Source: Atopsyche davidsoni
Lineage: Eukaryota; Arthropoda; Insecta; Trichoptera; Hydrobiosidae
Reading direction: 5' to 3'
Assembly: GCA_022113835.1 (NCBI GenBank)
Contig: JAILWY010000025.1
Location: 1 to 64,000 of the forward strand
DNA: 64,000 nucleotides
The position numbers and the translations under genes are program-made. The notes below the pieces were generated by a model. That model was not told the DNA's origin and searched no databases. It saw only the letters and a list, made by a program, of their open reading frames with translations. This document shows positions 46,336 through 61,500 of the stretch, piece by piece. Position 1 is the stretch's first letter. Every line of letters starts with the position of its first letter.

Positions 46336-46343
46336 TATAAAAA
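46336..46343 (+). promoter_or_regulatory. TATA-like element upstream of Polybromo
   Basis: TATAAAAA lies about 100 bases before an exon-like end at 46435 (ACAGAAG|GTAACC) and 174 bases before the ATG. A transcript starting near 46365 would have a short 5' UTR exon and a 68-base intron (46436-46503). This is inference from spacing and splice-like sites. Confidence 0.35.
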
Positions 46344-46503
46344 AGTTCCAAGTCTTTATTTTGACGTTTTTTGTGATACTAAATTATTTTAATTGTGAGC
46401 AACACAATGAAAACTAATATCAGATGATACAGAAGGTAACCTTTTAGTGTATAATCTTTAATTAGTATATGTTTATTTGATGACCTCCTGTATTTTGTGA
46501 CAG

Positions 46504-49500
46504 GTGGCCATGAGTAAACGCGGTCGTCGCGCCTCGTCCACGGCCAGTCATGAGGAAGGCGAGGACAGCGATGGCGCTCCAGAGCAACCGCCCCCGCTTT
46601 CTGCCCGAAAACGTCGCCGACTTGATCCCGTCAGTATCTGCTTGCTCTCTGAGCAAATAAACTTTCATACATACCAAATACTAGTTGCAGTATTTATATA
46701 TATATTGACTCAAGCTGCAAGTGTCTTGATGCTCACCATTGGTGAGTCACACGCCTCGGAAAAGATAGTCACATGTGGAGAATGGGTGGCTTGATACCTG
46801 TGCCGTTATTCCTTGGATAATGGCCGCACTCGAAGCCTGCGATTGTATATTTAAAAAACTCTGAAAGTATGTTGCTTTATGTGTCACACTATTGCAGGGA
46901 GAGATATGCCAGCAGATGTATGACACAATTCGCTGCTTCAAAAAAGAAGATGGCTCCTTACTTTGCGATTCCTTTATCCGCGCTCCCAAGAGAAGACAGG
47001 AGCCGCAGTATTATGAAGTGGTCTCCCAGCCCATCGACCTGCTCAAGGTCAGTATTTCTACGAGTTTTTTCTTTTTCATAATTTATTGAAAAACATTTAT
47101 TCATTAGCTATAGTGACATATATAGCATATATAAATATACATATGTCTATACTATATATATATAAGAGTAAGTATACTATATATATATGTAAGAAACGCA
47201 CAAAACTCATTGGACTACTACAAATCTTTGTGCTATACCTAAGGAACTTTTCAGTACCAAACCACACTTAGCATTACCACCCCACGGAGCTCCCACCAAT
47301 GAATGTCAGCTATACGCTGCCTGCCTGGCTAGCTTTCAATCAGTAGGTAGATTTTCATGGCGAACAGTCTATGTTATCTTATCTATGCTGTCTTATGTTG
47401 AACTTGCAGGTGCAGCAAAAACTGAAGACAGACTCTTATGAGGATATCGAAGAACTAGCTGCTGACATAGAACTTTTGGTTAATAACGCTAAAGCTTTCT
47501 ACAAACCAGACTCCGGTGAATACAAAGACGCAACCAGTCTGTGGAATCTCTTTCAACAGACTCGTCAAAACCTGGAGAACTCCTCGGGTACTACTTTCAC
47601 GATTATTATTTAATCCTATTCATTATTTAAAGTCATTTCATTATTGAGCGGGCTTTTGTGGATCTGTGCCATCATAAATAAAAGGCATACGCATTGCGGT
47701 GAAATTAAGTACTCTGATGTAAAATGCAAATAGTCAGAGTTAAGAAAATAGTTTGAATTTTTGGATTGCGATGGTTGTTACAAATCAATCTCCTACGGAA
47801 AAATCAGAATAACAAAAATGGTATAGAACTTAACATTGATTCAATGTTTCATTTCACTGTTTATGCCAAGATACCCATTAATTAAACTGGTGTTAAGTTT
47901 GGATATATATTTAATTGAATTCCATGATCTTATGTTGGATTTCAGGAGAGGACGTAAAACAACCTTCTCGCATGTCACGCGTTGCTTCTAGCAGTCGCAA
48001 GTCCATCACCAGCCTCGATGCTGATGCTGACAACGACGGGGACTCTGATGACTCTACCAATAATGATGAGGATGATATCTTCGAAGAGTACTTTGTTGCT
48101 GTCAGTCTGAATATCCCTTTGATAATACTTTTTTCTTCTCATGTGTAGCCTAACAAACAGCGGGCACTCACCGTGAATGTGTTTAAGCATAAGAACCGAG
48201 CAATTTCTATGTGTCAGGTGGGGTCAGTCTTGATGAATAAATGAAGAATATCGTTTATTGCACTCTATCTGATATGTGGTTGTCCAAGAACTATATCACC
48301 ATTCTCTTAACACACTAAAGGCGGGGCGGGTACTAGTACCCGTTTCGGGGACTGCTGTCTAAAAGCGGGGCGCGTATTAATACCTTTTTGAATGTGTTTA
48401 CTCTAAAAGCGGCAGAAGGTCATTTTACTCTTTAGGTTTGCAGCTTGTAATGTTTGTTTAGGACTCATCAACGTTACTTCTACCAATACTGTCCAGTGAT
48501 TCTGAACAAAGTGACAATGAAGAAGTGGAGTGGTCAGAGAATGATAATCTTCCAACTATTGAACAATTTTTAGGACAAAGTGGTGTTGTGATGCCAAGTA
48601 ATCCGCAAAGTTTGTATGAAGTGGTTCAACTTTTTATAGGAAACAATTTATTTGACTACATGCAAATCAAAGAGTGTATAGACTAGATTTCACACGTGCA
48701 ATTTTACGCGAATTTTGTCCGCTTCGCACATCAGTTTAGTCAATTTGGTTACCCGCTTAAAGTATGTTAATATTGCTCGAGTATTTTTTTTTTTATTAAT
48801 AATTAACTTGATGCTTTGATGACTGGCAGGTGATGTCGGCTACGACGGAAGGCCGCTCGCTGCACACAGCGTTTCTGAACCTCCCCTCCAAGAAGCGCTA
48901 CCCCGAGTACTACGATGTGATTCGCTCCCCTCTAGATCTGCGCGGAGTGGCACGACGCGTGCAAGCGCAAGCATATTCTGGCCTTCCCGACATGGAGCGT
49001 GACCTCCTGCTCATTACCCGCAATGCCTGCACCTTCAACGAACCCGGCTCGCAGATCTACAAGGATGCCAAGGCACTCAAGAAGGTTGTGTTCTCCGATG
49101 CCACTGTTCTCCTGACAAATTAAATACTACCATCTTGTAGCCGCGGGCGCTGATCGACTGAGGTCCTAGATTATGTCCTATATCAATTTGATACAGGACA
49201 TAACTTAGACTTTATTACTTTTACTACTTTACTATGCGTACTTTTTATTTACATTTTCAGCTTGGGTGTTTCATTTATAGATAGTTTTCCTCATGGATCA
49301 TTTGTAAGCTATGCCCATTGCTCGACGTAGCTCTCAAGTCCTCACACCAATGATGTCTTTTGCCGCTCGGCTCTCCCGCTAGTTGTACATAAGGAAAGAT
49401 AAGAATATGTTGGGTCCTTCCTGATGAGATCCTCCAATTTTGTCTGTCTTTGATTACATAATTATCAAAAGGTTCATTTCCATCACAGACTAACTGACAG

Positions 49501-52500
49501 AATGCTTCTTGGTTTGCAGATAATTCAGCTCAAGAGGACAGAGATCGATCACAGAATGCAGAATTCTAAGATCTCTGAGCGAATCCGCAGCAAGAGAACC
49601 AGTCGACCTGCACCTCTCTCCTTGTCCAGCGCTGCCGTGTCAGGTAATTGATTGATTATCTCTCTCGTGGATCGACTGACACTGGATGGGCTCGACTGTT
49701 GACTGACTGAGTTCGATTGCCATAATTTACTAAAACCCTTTCTTTTTATCTTTTTAGCCAATTTATTTGATTTATTTTTTAGTAAGCTGCTCGTGTGTGA
49801 AATTCGAAACCTCAAAAGTAAATGCAAATTATGAAAAATGCCTCTATATATTCTAGGAGCCATTACAGTTCCTGAGGAGCACGTCGAGAGTGATGCCGAG
49901 AAGCCCGATAGCGATACAGAGACCTCATATAAAGACTCCATGCAGTGGAAGTTGTTGGAGACCATCAAGAACTACCAGGGTACCGGCAATGGTAATGGTT
50001 AGTATATTCTTACTAAATAGACCCTTAAGATGCAGAACAAATGCGGACACAGTAAATCTACCCTTCGAGCTGTCCATTTCTCATGACCCGGTCTGAGTAA
50101 AACTATCGGCACCTTTTCCCTTCCTTTTGATGTCGAGACATCTCTACCGGCATCTGGGTGGGCAATTCTAGATGTTGTCCGACACAAGTTTCGCTCAACT
50201 GCTTGATGGAGGAGTAATTATTATTTTCAGGTAGTCGTACACTACGCTCATTAAACTGCAACAATCTGGATTGATAACAATCACTTTATGATAAATAATA
50301 ATTTTTACAATTTAAAAATTGATCATTTCAATTAGGTCTTACATTATTATATTTGGTCATTTATATGTTGGCCATGTGTAATAATAATTATTAAGGTACG
50401 GAGATTTCAATTTCGTTGAGACACCACATCGGCCGTAGCCTGCTGATATATGTTCGAGTCTCATCTGTCCCGAAAACAAACTTGGGGGATTTCTTAATGC
50501 TTCATGCGCGTACAATATACCTTCAATATATACATTGAACATAATAAACCCGGACTGGTGTTTAATGTATATGCATATGCATATGCACAATTTTTGCTTG
50601 AATTGCTATATGGCTATTGATTTGGGTTTCCCTTTCTGTTTTCTGAAGGAGAGCCAATGTCGGAGCCATTTTGGAAGCTTCCTTCGCGCCGTTACTACTC
50701 TGACTACTACAAGGAAATCAAGAACCCGCTGTCTTTATCACAGATTAAGGACAAGATCAAGAAAGGTGGCTACGGCACGCTGTCCGAGGTGGCGGGCGAC
50801 ATGAACATCATGTTCGAGAATGCCAAGCAGTACAACATCTCCACTTCCCGGCTCTACAAAGATGCCATCAAACTGCAGAAGCTCATGCAGCAACGCGTGC
50901 AGGAAATGCTGGACATTGTACAGGACTCCTCCAGCGATGACGAGAGCCTATCCTCCATGAAAAGCAGTGCTGTGTCTCGCGGCAGAGGTATACACGTGAT
51001 ATGAGAACTTGTGTCATCTGACAAAATTGTGGATTTTTATGGACAAATACATTGCCACTCATTTTCATCAAAAAACGCTTTTTGAACAAACAATTATTAT
51101 TAAATATATTTTTTGTCTATGTACATGTGACTCACGTGGCAGGGCGGCCGCGTATCAACCCCCTTCCGGTGGTGGCCAGTCCGGCGCCCGCCCCGGCTAC
51201 ATCCCGGGGCCCACTGCCCCTGCGCAAGCGCCTGCACGCACTGCAGCGCCACCTGCTAGAGTTCACCTGCTCCGACGGGCGCCAACCCATGCTACTGTTC
51301 ATGGAAAAACCAAGCAAGAAACTTTACCCCGATTACTACAATGTCATTACAAGGCCCATCGACATGCTCATGATTGAGTCCAACATCAAGGTGAACTTTC
51401 TGCTAAGAAAATGCTGACAAATGACGAGTGACTCTTACGACCCTAACAAATGATTATTGCAAAGTATTTAATTTATTTTCCACACATATGCTTATCGTGC
51501 TCCTAAAAATGTTCTTAGTTAATTATTTCACTCAAAAATCCTCTCCATTCTTTTTATATAATATTAATAACCATCCATGACTGATAGTATTGTTTTTTTA
51601 GTTAAATAGACAGAAAAAAAAATTATTACTATTATCAAACATGACAAATCGCTGCATTTGCACTTATTTCCAAAGAAAAAATTTTTAATTATAGAAATTC
51701 TGTAAAAAAAAAAGTTGAAAAATCATACTACTATATAATGTGTTAACCCTTTGCACTCGAGACTGTTTCCGCGCGGACTAATCAGCAACTCGAAGCATTT
51801 CATAGCGCTTTTGGTGAATTTCTTACCTCTTACTTAAAATGATCACACACACAAATTAACACATAAAACTTTTATATTTTAATATTTAATGTATATTTAC
51901 ATCATTACAAAGATAATTTCGTAAACATAAGTCTTTGTAATTTTGCTTTGTATGATATTTTATATAACGATTGCCGAGATGCATGCCCGGCTTTTCGGGA
52001 CAAGTATCACAATAGTATGTCTTTTGCCAGGTTTATTATACATATTATCTTAATGGTTTAAGATATTATAAAGCAAACAAAATAATGGTGCGATAAGTGA
52101 ATGGAATGTAATTAATATTGTGGGGGAGAAAAAAGTCTATTCCTCAGTGCAATATAAGTTTAAACAAATAAGAACCTTCAAATTAATGATTACGATTAGA
52201 AGTACAAGCAAAAATATATGGGTTGATTAGGTACACATCTAGTCCTTTTGCCACAGCTGTCAAGGTCTAACTGAGATCGCAGTCCATGGTGCAGTCCTTA
52301 ATGGTGCCGCACTTATCTTAAGTAAGAAATTCTTACGTAGTTTGAAAGGGAGATAACATCATCTTTGTAAAATTATATAGGCAGTGCTTAGGAACGTACT
52401 TTAAAGAACAAGATCACATAAACAAGATATCACCATAAATAGCTATCACCGCACATCGAATCTCCGCACCAAACAATGTGGTGACCGAGACGCGCCTCTC

Positions 52501-55500
52501 GAGTGCAAAGGGTTGATATATTTTCCACTTGTTAAATCTGATCTATCTGAAGAATCTGATCTGTGATTGCTAATATGAAAGTATTTACTTATAAAGATAA
52601 ATCGGTGGCTAACCTGTGGCTTTCGGCTGTGCCATGCCGTGCGCCAAGTTCTCTATTGAGCTCTCTCGCTTTGTCCAGAATGCGTGTTAATATTCTCTTT
52701 GCCTTTCAGAATGAACGCTACACCTCCCTCGATCAAATTGTAGCAGACTTCAAGGTGATGTTCTCGAACTGCCGTCAGTACAACGAGGAGGGCTCTATGA
52801 TCTACGAGGACGCAAACCTGCTGGAAAAAGCGCTCAACGATAAGGTCAAAGATCTCGGCAACTCGTCAGCCGAGCGTAAAACTCCGCTCAAAGTTGTCAA
52901 ATCTAAGACTAAGCAGCTGTCGCCTGTTGAACAAAAACTACGCACCCTGTACGACGCCATTAGGGACTACCGAGATCCCAAAGCCAACCGCCAACTTGCC
53001 CTGATTTTCATGAAGCTACCCAACAAGTTAGAATACCCGGACTACTACGAGTTGATCAAAAACCCCATTGACATGGAGCGTATTGCTCAAAAATTGAAAG
53101 TTAATACATATCAATCGGTAACGGAGCTAGCCACGGACTTTATCAGCATGTTCGATAATGCATGCAAGTACAACGAACCTGATTCGCAGATATACAAGGA
53201 TGCTCTGGTTCTGCAGCGGGTGTGCCTGCAGACTAAACAGATGCTGAGGTTTGTGTTGTTCCTCCCATGGGTGGGATATGCCATTTCACATGTATGTGTC
53301 TGTAAAATGATTATTTTTCCTATGCCTGCCTCCCTAGGAAGTCGACACTCCGAGGCAGGCAAGTGCTCTTGTATTACGCTCAGAATGCATTCTATCCGCG
53401 TAGTATTGACAGCAAAGAAAGATAGCCCACAATGAGTTTTGACCTTTTAGCTGAGGCAATTGTGAACTTGTGACCATTGACCATCCAGTATATGTCTATA
53501 CAAATTGTGTGAATTATAATTTTTCAATTCAAAATTGCATACTATTAGAGTTTGGTTTTCAATACGAGTTTTCATCGATAAACAAATATTTTATAATAAA
53601 TATATCAGTGGCAGCTACACTTACCCACTGCACTATACATATCAGAATGTAAAGATCATGTTCAGCACACTGCTCTGTGCTGTTTAAAATGTTAGCTGAC
53701 TGTTTAAAAGTAGAGATATGCAGCTCGCAATACTCGTACAAAAGTGACCCTGCTGCAGCAAAAAGGTTGAAATTAATCTCACTTATATCTGGGCTTTCTC
53801 ATTACTTAATACTAAAAATTATTTTAATAATGTGTACCCAGCAAAATGTATCTCGCAAGTACCCAGCAAAATGAAATTTTTTTTTAGCAAGTCAGTATTG
53901 GTGCATAAGCAACAGTTGATATTTTTGCTCAGTTACTGGATCACATAGGCCGAAATTTCACACGCGTACCTAAAACGGGGCTTGTTGCAATTCAGTTCCA
54001 GTTTATTAGATGCCCGGACACAAATAATATTTTTTATAAAATAATATTCATTCTGCCTTGATATGGTGAATCAATTTTTTTTTATCACATCTAAAAAATA
54101 TGTTTTCTTGAATATTTCAAGTGCCATATTCAAATTTGTATACTTTTTAAATCTGATTGATTACTGGATTGGGAGAGCCTGGGGCAAAGGGCTCACACTA
54201 CTACTCGCGCTGAGTAAATTGAGACAAACTAATTAAATTGATTTTCAGAACAATATTATTTTGGCTTTTTAGTTGCATCTTGTTTAATAGCTGCCCCAGC
54301 ACAAGTCTGTATTTGCCTAGGCTTTATGTCGGTGTATTAAAGGTGTGACTTGGAAGATATTTGTCGAGATATATATATATAGTATATGGTCGACATTTTC
54401 AGAGAGGACGACGAATCGGTACCGGACGTTCCGGCTGCTGTTCAGGAACTTCTAATGACACTCTTTACTACCGTTTACAACCACCAGGATGAAGAAGGAA
54501 GGTGAGTAAATGCTCACTATTTTCTACATCTGTATTATTTTTTCCACTACTAACCACAACATAGATAGTCTAAACGCGATTGTCGGAAGTAGACGACCGT
54601 TTAAATCAATCGTTTTCCTGACAAACCTGATGTAATTGAGCTCACTCATTTCGGTATGGATCCGAGTCAATATAGTCCAAGACATCTATCATATCTACAA
54701 TGTGGACGTGTGGTATGCGAGTGGTTTTTCTTTCATTTCGAAAATTTCAAGATATGCTCTTCATCTTTTTATTTCTTGATAAATGTTACTTACCATCATC
54801 TTCTTTGGGGGCAGATGTTTCTCGGATAGCCTGGCAGAGTTGCCGGAGCATGACGAGCTGAGTGGGACTCGCGTGCGTGCTGTATCGTTGGACCTCGTAA
54901 AGCGCCGCCTGGACAAGGGACACTACCGACGTCTCGATCATTTTCAAGAGGACATGTTCGCTGTTTGGGAACGGTATGTACCCTACATACCCTACGCGTG
55001 TAGTTCTGCATTCAGTAAGGTGTACCAGTACAATGAGTGAACACGGCTTGCATTTTAGAGCACGCAACCTGTCACGCACGGACAGCCAGGTGTTTGAGGA
55101 TGCGGTAGAGCTACAAATGGCGTACCTGAGCTCGCGTGACCAGCTGTGCAGCTCCGGGGCATTGCTGCAGTCGCCAGCACTGCGCGTTAACCGGAACCAC
55201 GTCATGGCTGCCATCGAGCTTGTCAAGCAGTGTAAAATGTTGGAGGAGCACACTGAGGAGGACAACGAGACTAGGTCAGTCTCCTACCCCTCCCCCCTTC
55301 CCCTTACTGCATCAATTAATTTAACCCAAAAAATTGAATGCCCTGTTTTTTTTTTAGTGAAACCAGTCTATTTTGAAATTCATTTATAATGCATTTAAAG
55401 CATAATAAATCTCCATAAATATTATGTCCGTTTTGATATACAATGGTTAATGAGAATCTTAAAAAAATAGTTTTCCAAAAATCGTAGTTTGTGTTGTATT

Positions 55501-58500
55501 CAATGAAAAATATGCTCACAGCCGGTCCAGCACCGATGAGAGCGCCATCCCTGCAGGAGGGCAGCCGCTGGCGCAGACGCAGTACAACAAGGGAGACTTT
55601 GTGTACACTTGTAACAAGAAAGGCCAGTCGGAGCCCGGCGTCTTACAGGTAGAACGAGTCTGGACCAACTCCGAGGACGTGCCCATGGTCTACGGCAACT
55701 GCTACTTCAGGTAAATAATAATAACCCTTGAATTTGTGGCCTTGGACATTAAGACTAGAGTTTGAGTTCTTGTGGAGTAATCTTAAATCTGAATTCAGGG
55801 TATCGTAGCGCCACCATATGCAATACTTTAAAAATATATTTTTTTAATTTTTCCACATTTTTTATTTAACCTATCGCTATGTTGAATCATGTCGTGCTTT
55901 GCAGGCCATACGAGACATACCACGTCACCACGCGCCGCTTCCTGGAGCAGGAGGTCTTCAAGACGGAGTCTCACCTTGCCGTACCATTGGACCAGGTGCA
56001 GGGAAAGTGCTGTATCATGAATGTCAAGGACTACTTTAAGCTCAAGCCTGAAGGTAAAGTATTTTTTTATATTATTATAATCATAAAGAATAAACAAGAA
56101 TCTATTTATTGACCTGAGTATGAACGATATTTTGTTGTGTGGACTAATTCAAATTAATTCAATGTCCCAAATGTGTAATATAAACATCAAAATAATATTT
56201 GAACCACTCTGTATTATCTATCAATATTATCTTTCTTTTTCATTGTCCATTACTACTTTCTTTTTTTCTTTGGTATTTTACCATCGCAGATATCATAATT
56301 GTCAGCGATCAGTCTGCAGGCCCCTAATCATATAGCCGCTGGCGTTAGGCTTTAGACAGTTTGTGATGTCGAAAATAGTCCATGTATAAAAAATCAAATT
56401 CTTTGTTTCACGTTAATTTGTGTGCTCATCCTGTGATAGATTATGCAGTATTGAACAGTGCTTAGTGTCTCTTAAAATATTTTTTTGTTTTGTTATCTCT
56501 TGAATTATATCCAGCCTTTGTAAATGACACCTTTTGCACAGGCTATGCTGATAAGGACGTGTACGTGTGCGAGTCACGCTACTCCACAAAAACACGCTCT
56601 TTCAAGAAGATTAAGGTGTGGCCCTCAGGCGGTGAAACGGAGCAGTTCGTGTCCCGTGACGAACCTTTGGAGCCAAAGCGTGTCATGTCTGTTTTCCGCG
56701 AACGCGTAGAGAAGCACAAAGATGAGCTGGCTGAGCTTGATGTCCTTGAAAATGTGCAGGAGAAAGAGAGACCCGTGCGTATAAGTATCGACCGTATCAA
56801 ACGGAGATTTTACTCTGAAAGCGTGCAGTCGTGCAGTAATCCAACAGTATCACCGATGTCGTTGATTGTCGTCAATTTGAGATTAAGCATCTGCTAGATT
56901 TCTGCAGGGCAGAACAGCTTTGTGAGCTTTTTGTACTCCCAATTTTTAAATTTAGCGCTTGCAATGTAAGCAATGCAAATCACCTTCTTCAAATTTATGC
57001 TAACCTTTGACACAGTTTAGAGTTAAGATCTGTGACAGACCTCGCCCTGTTCATTCATTTTGGAGATCTATTTCAGAACGTGGTGGTGTTCAATCCGCTG
57101 GGAGGAGATGATGAGAATACCTACTACGAGCAGTACAATACCGTGTGCTCGGGAGTAATCAAGATTGGGGACTACGTGTATGTGGTCACAGACGGCGGCA
57201 AGCAGATGCTGGCACAAGTGGACACCATCTGGGAGACCAAAGAGTGAGTGTACTTCAGTTCTAACACATGAATGTATAATATTACAATAATTATGTGTAT
57301 GTACTCTAAATTAATTGAAAGCAACCTGTTGACATGTATCAAACGTAATGCTGTTTTGAATGATTCCTGCATTCATTCACTTAATTATAAATATAATTTT
57401 TTTTTAAGTAAAAATTTCAAACAATTCTGTTTTACCACTGTGGTGGACGATGCTGGTGGAGTTGGTAGGCAACGTGGACAGAAAGTTTGTTTTTTTTTTT
57501 AATAAAATTAAAGGGCCATCAGTGTAGTGCGAAACAAGTGTGACCTCTGTCTAATGAGAAACTTAATTGCAGTGGCAAGTGCTACTTCCGCGGACCGTGG
57601 TTAATCTTCCCCTCCGAGGTGGCCGGTACCATCACGAAGGTATGATGTTCAATATTCTTTGTCAAAATTCAGCATTCAGCTTAATGTTTTGTTGTATTCT
57701 CTAATATTTTTTTTTATATGAAATGAGAACTTTAAAATCCTAAGAATAGAGAGCATCGCGGGAGCATCTTTCAGCAAAACTACTTATCTCTTTTTTTTTT
57801 CTCCCTGTCTCTTCATTCCTTAGTTTTGTTATTATAGGGATTTTTGGCTCACTAAATGGACCACTTTGTTCTCAGGTATTCTACAAGCAGGAGGTCCTGC
57901 TGACGGCGGTGCACGACTCCAACCCTGTAGTGGGCATCGTGGGCAAGTGTGCAGTGCTACATTACGACGAGTACCTTAAATGTGAGCATCTGTTATCTTC
58001 CTAATCTTTTGTATCGCATACAGACACTAATGCCTTCACTTGCCACAGGTCGCCCTACCGAGATAGTGGAATCAGACGTGTACGTGTGCGAGGCGCTGTA
58101 CGATGAGTCCAACCGCATCTCCCGCAAGCTTAAGACTGGCCTGAGAAAGTACGAGCACACCGAAGCTGTCACCACCGACGAAGTGTACTGGTTCCCCAGG
58201 TCGCTCGGCCCACCGCCGCTGGCCTCAGGCCTGGAGGGCTCCGGTGTAGCGGGGCAGCCGCCTCATGTCATGCGTGCCAACCTCTCCGCTCATAGTGCCT
58301 CTTCCAACATGGTACACTGCATTCTCATCACTATCCGTGCCCTCTGAGTAATCTATATGGCATTTGTTTGTTAAATCCACAAATGCTGCAGATTTTCCTT
58401 CCAAAATTTGGATTCTGCAATATTGATAATGCAGATTTATTAATTAAATATAATTAAAAAGCAACTGCACTCACTGCAGATAATAAAAGTATTCTTATCT

Positions 58501-61500
58501 TGCTACCCATTTTGCTATTCATATTTGTTGTAATTAGTATAAAATTATATATTCAAAAAATTAAATAATTTTTTTAGAGGTTCAGGAGTAAAACCTTCCG
58601 GTACAGTGTATATTAGTGACCACCTAGTTCCGATAAGCAGTGCTAACATGACGCAGGAATTCCAGTCGTCGGACGTGGAGATGCTGCTGGAGAACAGCAT
58701 GGACGAGCTCACGTCGCTGGCGTCCCCGGCTACGCCAGCAGCGCCTGCTACCCCTACACCCACGCCTGGCCCCACGCCGCTCAAGCGCACCAAGAAAGAT
58801 GGCAAGAAACTCGTCACCGGCTATATTTTGTACTCCAGCGAGGTCCGCAAGGCCATCTCCGCAAACAACCCCGAGTCCAACTTTGGTGAGTTCCCTGCCT
58901 TACTTCTCTCTCCGATACCACTTCTATCTCCTAAAAGCTGATTATTTTTAAGTGTGGTTGCTTCCACTATGTGTTCATACAAGAAAAGGTTAAGCACTTC
59001 TCTTTTAACTTACTAAACACATCTTTTATAAACATCATTTGTACATTATTTGATCATAATATCTTTGAATTGTATAATACCCTTACTTAACCTTACTGGA
59101 TAGTCGACTGGTGTTGGAATAACATTCGATTGATAATTGACTGATGATTGATTAGCAACAATTCATACTTGACAGTTAAAGCCAAATCTGGCAATATTGA
59201 TTGAATAATAACTAATATTCAGAGCACTGCTATTTGGAAGTCGGCCTGTGTGCTTTTGCACAGAATAAACAAGTCTAATTTAAACATAATAATAATCAAT
59301 AGCCTCATGTATTGTGAGCTTCCATTATCTATGGGTTGAGTGCAAAACTGTGAATGTAGATTTCATTTCACAATGCACTATATAATATATAACTTAAGAT
59401 CTCCGCTAAGCAATAAACCTACTCTTAAAATGTCTAATTATGATTTACAAAATGTACATGGGCACAAAGTATACTGTCTATAGATTGTGATATTAAAAGT
59501 TTCTAGTTATCTTTGTATGAAACATGTTGAAACAATCAGTTTATAAGTTCACTTTGTTTTGATGGCAAACATTGAAGCATCGGTAACGTACAGTGTGGAC
59601 AAGCGTGTAAGCTGATGATGGAGTTTGCTTGTGCTTTGTGCTCACCATGTGGATCTTAACCTTGGCAGCCTCCTTTATTGCACGCTATTTATATTCACTG
59701 TCTAAAAAGTCACAGTGTCAAAATTGTTTTTTTTATGATATACTATAAATGTGATATCCACTGCGAGTTTTGAAATACTGCCTATACACTAGATAAATGC
59801 ATTTTGGTGAAAGTGCATTAGCAATGTTACTAGCTAACAGAAGAGTGTTGGCTACAGAGTGCCTTCAAAAAAACAAGAAAAGGAATTTAATATTTATCAA
59901 ATTGAATTATTACCAACCCATCAGTTCCGTGTCGGCAACGGTAGATGCAGCTCGGTGAATTAGAGAGTGCAGAGATGGGACACTCATTTATATTTTGGTA
60001 AATTTTCGTGTCTTTCTTGTCATTTCGTGCATCCGGACTGTGAGTGTTGAAGACCTTTGAATAATTCTCATTCAGTTCCAGTATTTATACACTCTCCTAT
60101 TCTAATTAAATGCTTCTGATTGCCTGCTTGCTCACGCTCCTTCGTCTAATTCCAAATCTAATGATCTCCATTAAGGACTGCGTAGACACACACCTGTGTG
60201 GAACATGACATGACATAACTGCATCTCCTGAAGTGCATCTGGTAGTCCCAACTTTACCTCTGGTGTGTACACTGACTGCATTCTCTGAGACTGTAGACTC
60301 TGTGTGTAGAACATAACATGACTGCATCCCCTGATGTGTGACTCTGAGCAAACATAGCTCTCTTAATACTTGCGTACGTCTTTTCAGGTTCTAACAAATT
60401 ATTATGTGGAAAGAAAAATGGTAAATTGATAATTTTTTTTTTTAATTTTAACGATGCAAAAGTAGTCTTTGCATTTCATTTACAATTATTTTTGTTTATT
60501 TGTGTTTAGTTAGAAGTATTGGCATGAGTTTCTAGAGTTTGAAAAATATTTCTTTAGTTTTATTTTAATTGCAACTTAGAAAAATTCTGCACTCACCTGC
60601 TTTATTTTCTGTCGACTCGTGCACTCAACAAGTGCGTCTCATGGGCTCCTCCCTCACCCCATAGCATCTCCTGGGGATGTGAGTATGTGTTTCATTATAC
60701 CTGGTTATTTTAGTGTGCATTTTCAGTTAGGGAAATTGTAAAAACTCTGTGACCTTGGCGAGGACTTTAAGGAGGAAGTCAAACACAGCTACAGTTGCAT
60801 CTGATTGAATTATTTGCTGTTTCTTGTTCTTACAAAGTAGTATCACCACAGACGCCTCGTTAAGATTATCTCAGCTTGGATTTTCTTCTTGTGGAGCATA
60901 AATTAAATAATAATATTCAAGAACTTAACAAATGGGCAGACCTCCCGGCTTTTACTCACTTTTTGGACTTTGACTATATAGTATATATATATATATTATA
61001 TGTTGGTCATAACTTTATTTGTATTGTGTCGATCCACGCTTTCACAACTTTATTTGTTATTAAATATGGTAGTGTTAGTTTTTTGTTCATGTTAAAACCC
61101 TTAATTGCATACACTGACAGATCGGTAACAAACCATAAAACCTTTTTTTAAAACCCCATAAAAACTTATAGGATCAACCATGTTGTTTTGTGACTTATGT
61201 TGGACCTGTCGAACTAATTTAAGTCAACTTTTTACCACCAACAGCCCTAGAATAGGCAAACCATATTAGAAAATGACATTTGCTAACTTTTGGCAATTGA
61301 GTGAAAACTTGATTTAAGTATGAGCTAGTGGAACACATTATTGGAGATCTTTTTTCTACTTTAAAAATATATTTTAAATTTCAAAGAAAGTTATTTTCAC
61401 AATCAATTAAAAAAAAAATTTTTTTTATGAGATATGGTAATTATCAGTTTTTTTTCACTGTTTTTTCCTTAACACATAATTTCCTAACTCTTCAATTTTT

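Noticed and set aside
46504..46509. GTG at 46504 as the Polybromo start
   Set aside because: GTG GCC precedes an in-frame ATG at 46510, and 46504 directly follows a splice acceptor; ATG at 46510 is the normal choice.
60106..60351. 81-codon minus-strand open frame in the long Polybromo intron
   Set aside because: It is made by a small local repeat with no recognisable domain.
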